Origin: Roseomonas haemaphysalidis
GTDB lineage: Bacteria > Pseudomonadota > Alphaproteobacteria > Acetobacterales > Acetobacteraceae
Length of the DNA stretch: 64,000 nucleotides
Reading direction: 5' to 3'
NCBI RefSeq assembly: GCF_017355405.1
Contig: NZ_CP061177.1
Location: 1,781,001 to 1,845,000, forward strand
This document shows, piece after piece, positions 60,306-64,000 of the stretch. How positions within the stretch are numbered: position 1 is the stretch's first letter; the number at the start of each line of letters is the position of its first letter. Made by a program: the position numbers and the translations under genes. Under the pieces are notes generated by a model. The model ran no database searches, was not told where the DNA came from, and saw only the letters and a list, made by a program, of their open reading frames with translations.

Positions 60306-60362
60306 ACCGGGGGGCGGCACCGGTTGTTCCGGGGCCCGCCCCGGACCATAACCGGCGGTACC

Positions 60363-61079
60363 ATGGCGTTTATCGAAAGCATCCGGCTTGTGCTGGCCAA
60401 GCCGCACCCGGCCGGAAAGCCCTTCATCTACGGCGGCGCGGGCGTCGCGGTGGCCGGCGGCATCGCCATCGGCACCTCGGTGTTCTGGCTGGCCGCGGCC
60501 TTCACCGCCTTCTGCCTGTTCTTCTTCCGGGACCCGGACCGCGTCACGCCCACCCGCGCCGGCACGCTGGTGGCGCCGGCGGATGGCCGCGTGGTCATGG
60601 TCGGCCCCGCCGCGCCGCCGGAGGAGCTGGGCCTCGGCCCCGCGCCGCGCTGGCGGGTGGCGATCTTTCTTTCGGTGTTCGACGTGCACGTCAACCGCAG
60701 CCCGTTCGAGGGCGTTGTGACGCGCGTGGCCTATCGCCCGGGGAAATTCCTGAATGCCAGCCTGGACAAGGCCAGCACCGACAACGAGCGCAACGCGCTG
60801 GCGCTCCGCCTGCCGGGCGGGCAGGAGATCGCGGTGGTGCAGATCGCCGGGCTGATCGCGCGCCGCATCCTGTGCGACAAGCGCGAAGGCGACCGGCTGG
60901 AGCGCGGCGAGCGCTTTGGCATGATCCGCTTCGGCAGCCGCGTCGACCTTTACCTGCCCGAAGGGGTGCGGCCCCTGGTCGCCGAGCACCAGATCATGGT
61001 GGGCGGCGAAACGGTGATCGCGGTCATGGACACCACTGAAACGGCACCGCCGGTGCTCAAGACCGATACGGGATTCTGA
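60363..61079 (+). CDS. psd: Phosphatidylserine decarboxylase (PSD-A/short type)
   Basis: 238 residues. Pyruvoyl enzyme that makes phosphatidylethanolamine. Two membrane-near hydrophobic stretches at the N-terminus, then [13 protein letters not shown] and the self-cleavage site in [11 protein letters not shown], with Ser192 becoming the pyruvoyl group and giving a 47-residue alpha chain. The short form matches that of Sinorhizobium-type bacteria. The stop overlaps the pssA start (TGATG). Confidence 0.94.
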   Translation: MAFIESIRLVLAKPHPAGKPFIYGGAGVAVAGGIAIGTSVFWLAAAFTAFCLFFFRDPDRVTPTRAGTLVAPADGRVVMVGPAAPPEELGLGPAPRWRVAIFLSVFDVHVNRSPFEGVVTRVAYRPGKFLNASLDKASTDNERNALALRLPGGQEIAVVQIAGLIARRILCDKREGDRLERGERFGMIRFGSRVDLYLPEGVRPLVAEHQIMVGGETVIAVMDTTETAPPVLKTDTGF

Positions 61080-62011
61080 TGAACGCTGCTTCTGGAACCT
61101 CTCGACGCCGCTTCCGCTTCTCGCCCCGGCGGCGCCCCCGTTTCCAGGGGCAGTCCTTCAACAAGCTGATCCCCAACATCATGACCATGCTCGGCCTGTG
61201 TGCCGGGCTGATGGCCATGCGCTTCGCGCTGGACGGGCGGTGGGAGCCGGCGGCGACCATGATCATGGTCGCCGCCGTGATCGACGGCCTGGACGGCCGG
61301 CTGGCCCGGCTGCTCAAGGCCACCAGCCGCTTCGGCGCCGAGTTCGACAGCCTGTCCGACTTTCTGTCCTTCGGCGTCGCGCCCTGCATGATCCTTTATA
61401 TGTGGAGCATGGAGGCCTGGCGCGGGCTGGGTTTCGTGCCCTGCGTGCTGTTCGCGGTCTGCATGTCGCTGCGGCTGGCGCGGTTCAATGCCTCGCTGGA
61501 TGTCGGGCTGGCGCCCAAGCCGGCCTACGCCCAAAGCTTCTTCACCGGCGTGCCGGCGCCGGCCGGCGCCGGGCTGGTGCTGTTTCCGCTGTTCCTGTCC
61601 ATGGCGTTCCAGGGCTGGGGCTGGGTGCACATGGCGCAGGGCCTGCGCCATCCGGCCTTTGTGGGCCTGATCCTGGTGGTGGTGGCGCTGATGCTGGTCA
61701 GCACGCTGCCCACCTGGTCCTTCAAGAACTTCAAGGTGCGGCGGGAGGCGGTGCTGCCGCTGCTGATCTCCGTCGGCGCCTATGCCGCGCTGCTGGTGGG
61801 CGAGCCCTGGGCGGCGCTGGCCGCCGCCGGGCTGATCTACATGGGTATGCTGCCCTTTTCCGTGCGCTCCTACCTCCGCCTGAAGCGCGAGGCGGAGGAG
61901 CTGATGGAGCCGGTGCCGGATGCCGCTCCCCACGCTGACACGTCCGAAACTGCCGCGTCCGAGAAGACCACTGGCACGCCGCCGGCGGGCCCGCCCGTGT
62001 TCACGCCGTGA
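61079..62011 (+). CDS. pssA: CDP-diacylglycerol-serine O-phosphatidyltransferase
   Basis: 310 residues, about eight membrane helices. The CDP-alcohol phosphotransferase motif is complete: D69, D72, G73, G86, D90 and D94 in the span from VIDGLDGRLARLL to FGAEFDSLSDF. It makes phosphatidylserine, the substrate of Psd, and is translationally coupled to it. The C-terminal 40 residues are hydrophilic and Ala/Thr/Pro-rich. Confidence 0.95.
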   Translation: MNAASGTSRRRFRFSPRRRPRFQGQSFNKLIPNIMTMLGLCAGLMAMRFALDGRWEPAATMIMVAAVIDGLDGRLARLLKATSRFGAEFDSLSDFLSFGVAPCMILYMWSMEAWRGLGFVPCVLFAVCMSLRLARFNASLDVGLAPKPAYAQSFFTGVPAPAGAGLVLFPLFLSMAFQGWGWVHMAQGLRHPAFVGLILVVVALMLVSTLPTWSFKNFKVRREAVLPLLISVGAYAALLVGEPWAALAAAGLIYMGMLPFSVRSYLRLKREAEELMEPVPDAAPHADTSETAASEKTTGTPPAGPPVFTP

Positions 62012-62111
62012 GCCGCCGCGCGGACACGGGCAGTTGAGCTTGGCTGTCCCTGGCGCCACGCGGCGCCGGGCGGCAGTATCCCGCCGGTCCGAACCGCCCG
62101 CAGCAGGTCTC

Positions 62112-62342
62112 ATGCTTCCCGTTTCCCGTGCCGCCTTTCCGCCGCCGCCCGCCGCCAACGACCGCCAGGGGCTGGTGCGCTGGCGGCTGGAAGCTTGGCC
62201 GGAACCGACCTCGCCGGGGCGGCGAAAGGCCTCGGCACGCCCGGCTCTGCGCCGGGTGGCGCTGCGCGGTGCCCTGCTGGCCCTGGTGGCATCGCTGGTG
62301 CACTGGGCCTCGCACGGCGCTCCGCGGCGGCCGCCGGCGTGA
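62112..62342 (+). CDS. Small hypothetical protein with one membrane segment
   Basis: 76 residues, no recognised family. Arg/Pro-rich N-terminal half (VRWRLEAWPEPTSPGRRK) and one C-terminal hydrophobic stretch (VALRGALLALVASLVHWAS). It lies between pssA and the HyfB/NuoL-like gene, 13 bp before the latter, so could be co-transcribed with it. Start at ATG 62112; no strong Shine-Dalgarno. Confidence 0.4.
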   Translation: MLPVSRAAFPPPPAANDRQGLVRWRLEAWPEPTSPGRRKASARPALRRVALRGALLALVASLVHWASHGAPRRPPA

Positions 62343-62355
62343 CGCCCCCCACCGC

Positions 62356-64000
62356 ATGACCCTGCTGGTCGCCTGGATGCCGGCGGCGCTGCTGGCGCTG
62401 CTCGGGCTGCTGGCCGCGCTAGGGGCGGCCGGTCATGGTCGCGCGGTGCAGGCGGGCGTGGCGCTGGTGTCCGCCGGTTGTCTGGGCCTCGCGGTGGCCG
62501 TGCTGGCGGGTGGCCCCGCGCCGGCCGTGCTGCTGCCCTTTGGCCCGCCCTGGTCGCCGCTGAGCCTCGGGCTTGACGGGCTGGCCGCGTGGTTTCTGCT
62601 GCTGCTGGGGCTGGCCGGGCTGGCCGCCGCCCTGGCCAGCTGGGCCGCCGCCGACACCGCGCCGCGCCGCCTGATGCTGTGGCCGCTGCTGCTGGCCGGC
62701 CTGGCCCTGACCTTGTTCGCTGCCGACCTGTTCGGCCTTTTGCTGGGCTTCACGCTGGCCGGGCTGGCAGGCCATGCCCTGCTGTCCGCCGAGGGCGCCT
62801 GGGCCGAGGACGCCGCGCTGGCCCGGCTGGATTTTTCCGCCACGCTGCTGGCCGCTTCCGCCCTGGCCGTGGTGGCCGGGCTGCTGGCCGGCCTGACCGG
62901 CGACCTCAGCTTCGCCGGGCTGCGCGCGCTGCCGCCGGCGGGCGGCACGGCGCTGGCGGTGCTGCTGCTGGTGCTGCCGGCGGCGGCCGCGCGGGCGGTG
63001 CTGCCGCTCCTGGCGCCGCTGCGGCCCGGCCCGGCGCTGCTGCTGGTGGGCGGCGCCATGCCGCCGGTCGCGGTTTATCTGGCGGCGCGGCTGCTGCTGG
63101 ATCTCGGCGGGCCGGCGCAACCGCTGTGGTGGGGGGCGCCGCTGCTGGCGGCCGGTGCCGTCGCCGCCGTGTGGGGCGCGCTCCGGGCGCTGGCCCGGCA
63201 GGAGCTGGCGCCGATCCTGGCGGGCGTGGCGCTGGCGCATCTCGGGCTGGTGGCCATGGCGCTGGGGCTGTCCGCCGCGCTGCGCGCCGCCGACCTCGGC
63301 ACGCTGGCGGCGGTGGCGGCGGGGGCCGCGTTGCTGTTGCTGCTGGCGCAGGCCCTGTTTCTGGCCTCGCTGTGGCTGGCCGCCGCCCTGGTGACCGAGG
63401 GCACCGGCGGTGCCCGCCACCTGGACCGGCTGGGCGGGCTGGTGCATGCCATGCCGCGCGTCGCCTGGGCGGCGCTGGCCGCCGTCGGCGCCGCCGCGCT
63501 GCTGCCGCCGCTGTCCGGCTATGCCGGGGCCTGGATGCTGGCGCAGGCCTTGTTCGCCGCCTGGCGGGTGGGCGAGCCGCTGTTCCAGCTGCTGGCCGTC
63601 TTCGCCGTGGCGGCGCTGGGCCTGTCCGGCGCGGTGCTGGCGGCGGCTTTGCTGCGGCTCTGGGGCCTGACCTTTCTGGGCCGGCCGCGCACTCCGCGCA
63701 CCCTGGGCTCGCCGGACGCCGCGCCGTTGCCGCTGGGCCTGTTGTTGGCTTTGGCCGCGCTGGGCCTGGTGGTGGGGCTGCTGCCGGGACTGCTGCTGCG
63801 CCTGGCGGCACCTGGGCTGCAGCTGCTGGCAGGCCATGCCGGCGCGCCGGAGCTGGGCCTGTACGAGTTGAGCGCCGGCCCCGCCGCCGCCGGCTACCTG
63901 CCCTTGGCCGTGGCGGTCGGGCTGGTGCTCGCGCTGGCGGTGCTGGGGGCCGTGCTGCACCACCTGTCGCCCCGCCCGGCCACCCGCGTGGCGCCGTGGG
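62356..64000 (+). CDS. HyfB/NuoL-like polytopic membrane protein (partial, runs off the window)
   Basis: 548 codons are open from the ATG at 62356 to the last base. At least 12 hydrophobic helices. Family landmarks are LSLGLDGLAAWFLLL (residues 69-83), DLFGLLLGFTLAGLAGHALL (124-143) and RQELAPILAGVALAHLGL (281-298), the layout of the proton-translocating subunits of Hyf hydrogenases, complex I and Mrp antiporters. The usual TM5 glutamate is T133, and the TM7 lysine region (about 210-248) has no lysine. No other Hyf/Nuo gene is in view. Confidence 0.72.
   Translation, partial: MTLLVAWMPAALLALLGLLAALGAAGHGRAVQAGVALVSAGCLGLAVAVLAGGPAPAVLLPFGPPWSPLSLGLDGLAAWFLLLLGLAGLAAALASWAAADTAPRRLMLWPLLLAGLALTLFAADLFGLLLGFTLAGLAGHALLSAEGAWAEDAALARLDFSATLLAASALAVVAGLLAGLTGDLSFAGLRALPPAGGTALAVLLLVLPAAAARAVLPLLAPLRPGPALLLVGGAMPPVAVYLAARLLLDLGGPAQPLWWGAPLLAAGAVAAVWGALRALARQELAPILAGVALAHLGLVAMALGLSAALRAADLGTLAAVAAGAALLLLLAQALFLASLWLAAALVTEGTGGARHLDRLGGLVHAMPRVAWAALAAVGAAALLPPLSGYAGAWMLAQALFAAWRVGEPLFQLLAVFAVAALGLSGAVLAAALLRLWGLTFLGRPRTPRTLGSPDAAPLPLGLLLALAALGLVVGLLPGLLLRLAAPGLQLLAGHAGAPELGLYELSAGPAAAGYLPLAVAVGLVLALAVLGAVLHHLSPRPATRVAPW

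Noticed and set aside
62419..63963. A Gln-rich long open frame on the minus strand opposite the HyfB/NuoL-like gene
   Set aside because: It is the reverse complement of Leu/Ala-rich membrane helices (CTG read as CAG), not a real Gln-rich protein.

Overview
The window is very G+C-rich, densely coded alphaproteobacterial chromosome. The gene families point to Acetobacteraceae of the Roseomonas type: a COQ9-family gene divergent from rpsU, a TrcR/DUF1013 regulator, an NDUFA9-like dehydratase, two DUF465 proteins, a TorF-type porin, DUF2842, and the cluster rplU-rpmA-obgE-proB-proA-nadD-rsfS-rlmH. I saw no insertion sequence, prophage, CRISPR array or rRNA. Assignment to genus is an inference from gene content only.

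Layout. 1-168: the C-terminal tail of a membrane transporter. 259-4527 (-): RND efflux permease and its adaptor. 4728-6263: rpsU (-), divergent from def and COQ9 (+). 6417-8250: an unknown secreted protein facing an OmpA-family porin, with strong terminators between them. 8420-10754: purE-purK and two divergent DUF465 genes. 10833-12499: TrcR (-) and an NDUFA9-like protein (+). 12748-19302: gltD, a DUF2059 gene and gltB. 19411-22811: GST, TPR protein, YeeZ-like epimerase, alpha/beta hydrolase. 22808-28591: an FAH-family enzyme divergent from a sugar importer with two tandem binding proteins and two permeases. 28788-34192: LPS genes (GT4, GT9, lpxK, waaA, DUF374 acyltransferase) and a tiny Arg-rich ORF. 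34293-40263: an AbrB-family membrane protein, a small lipoprotein, a second sugar importer and class II fructose-bisphosphate aldolase. 40403-46852 (-): rlmH, rsfS, nadD, proA, proB, obgE, rpmA and rplU. 47088-52252: tRNA-Ser, a soluble chemoreceptor-like protein, a ModE-like HTH protein, modC and modB, and a D-lactate dehydrogenase-like enzyme. 52586-57899: Ada, a tartrate dehydrogenase-like enzyme, a TctC-like protein, apt, DUF2842, a TorF-type porin and tRNA-Pro. 58064-64000: cytochrome c' and cytochrome b, a LysM protein, psd, pssA, a small ORF and an unusual HyfB/NuoL-like membrane protein cut by the window edge.

How the genes work together. The central blocks are housekeeping: purine synthesis, glutamate synthesis, proline synthesis, NAD synthesis, ribosome maturation, lipid A/Kdo, phosphatidylethanolamine synthesis. 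The accessory part is two carbohydrate importers, neither with its own ATPase, with probable sugar-acid enzymes beside one and fructose-bisphosphate aldolase beside the other.

The most interesting unexplained structure is a family of three intergenic elements of about 150-200 bp (28594-28741, 36581-36783, 39003-39154). They share long imperfect terminal inverted repeats but have different cores, and all sit in or beside the sugar-importer clusters. Other points of note: an apparent CTG start for rlmH, an RsfS with a roughly 200-residue Ala/Lys/Pro/Arg-rich N-terminal extension, a HyfB/NuoL-like protein lacking the usual charged proton-channel residues, and several perfect inverted repeats placed directly before start codons.
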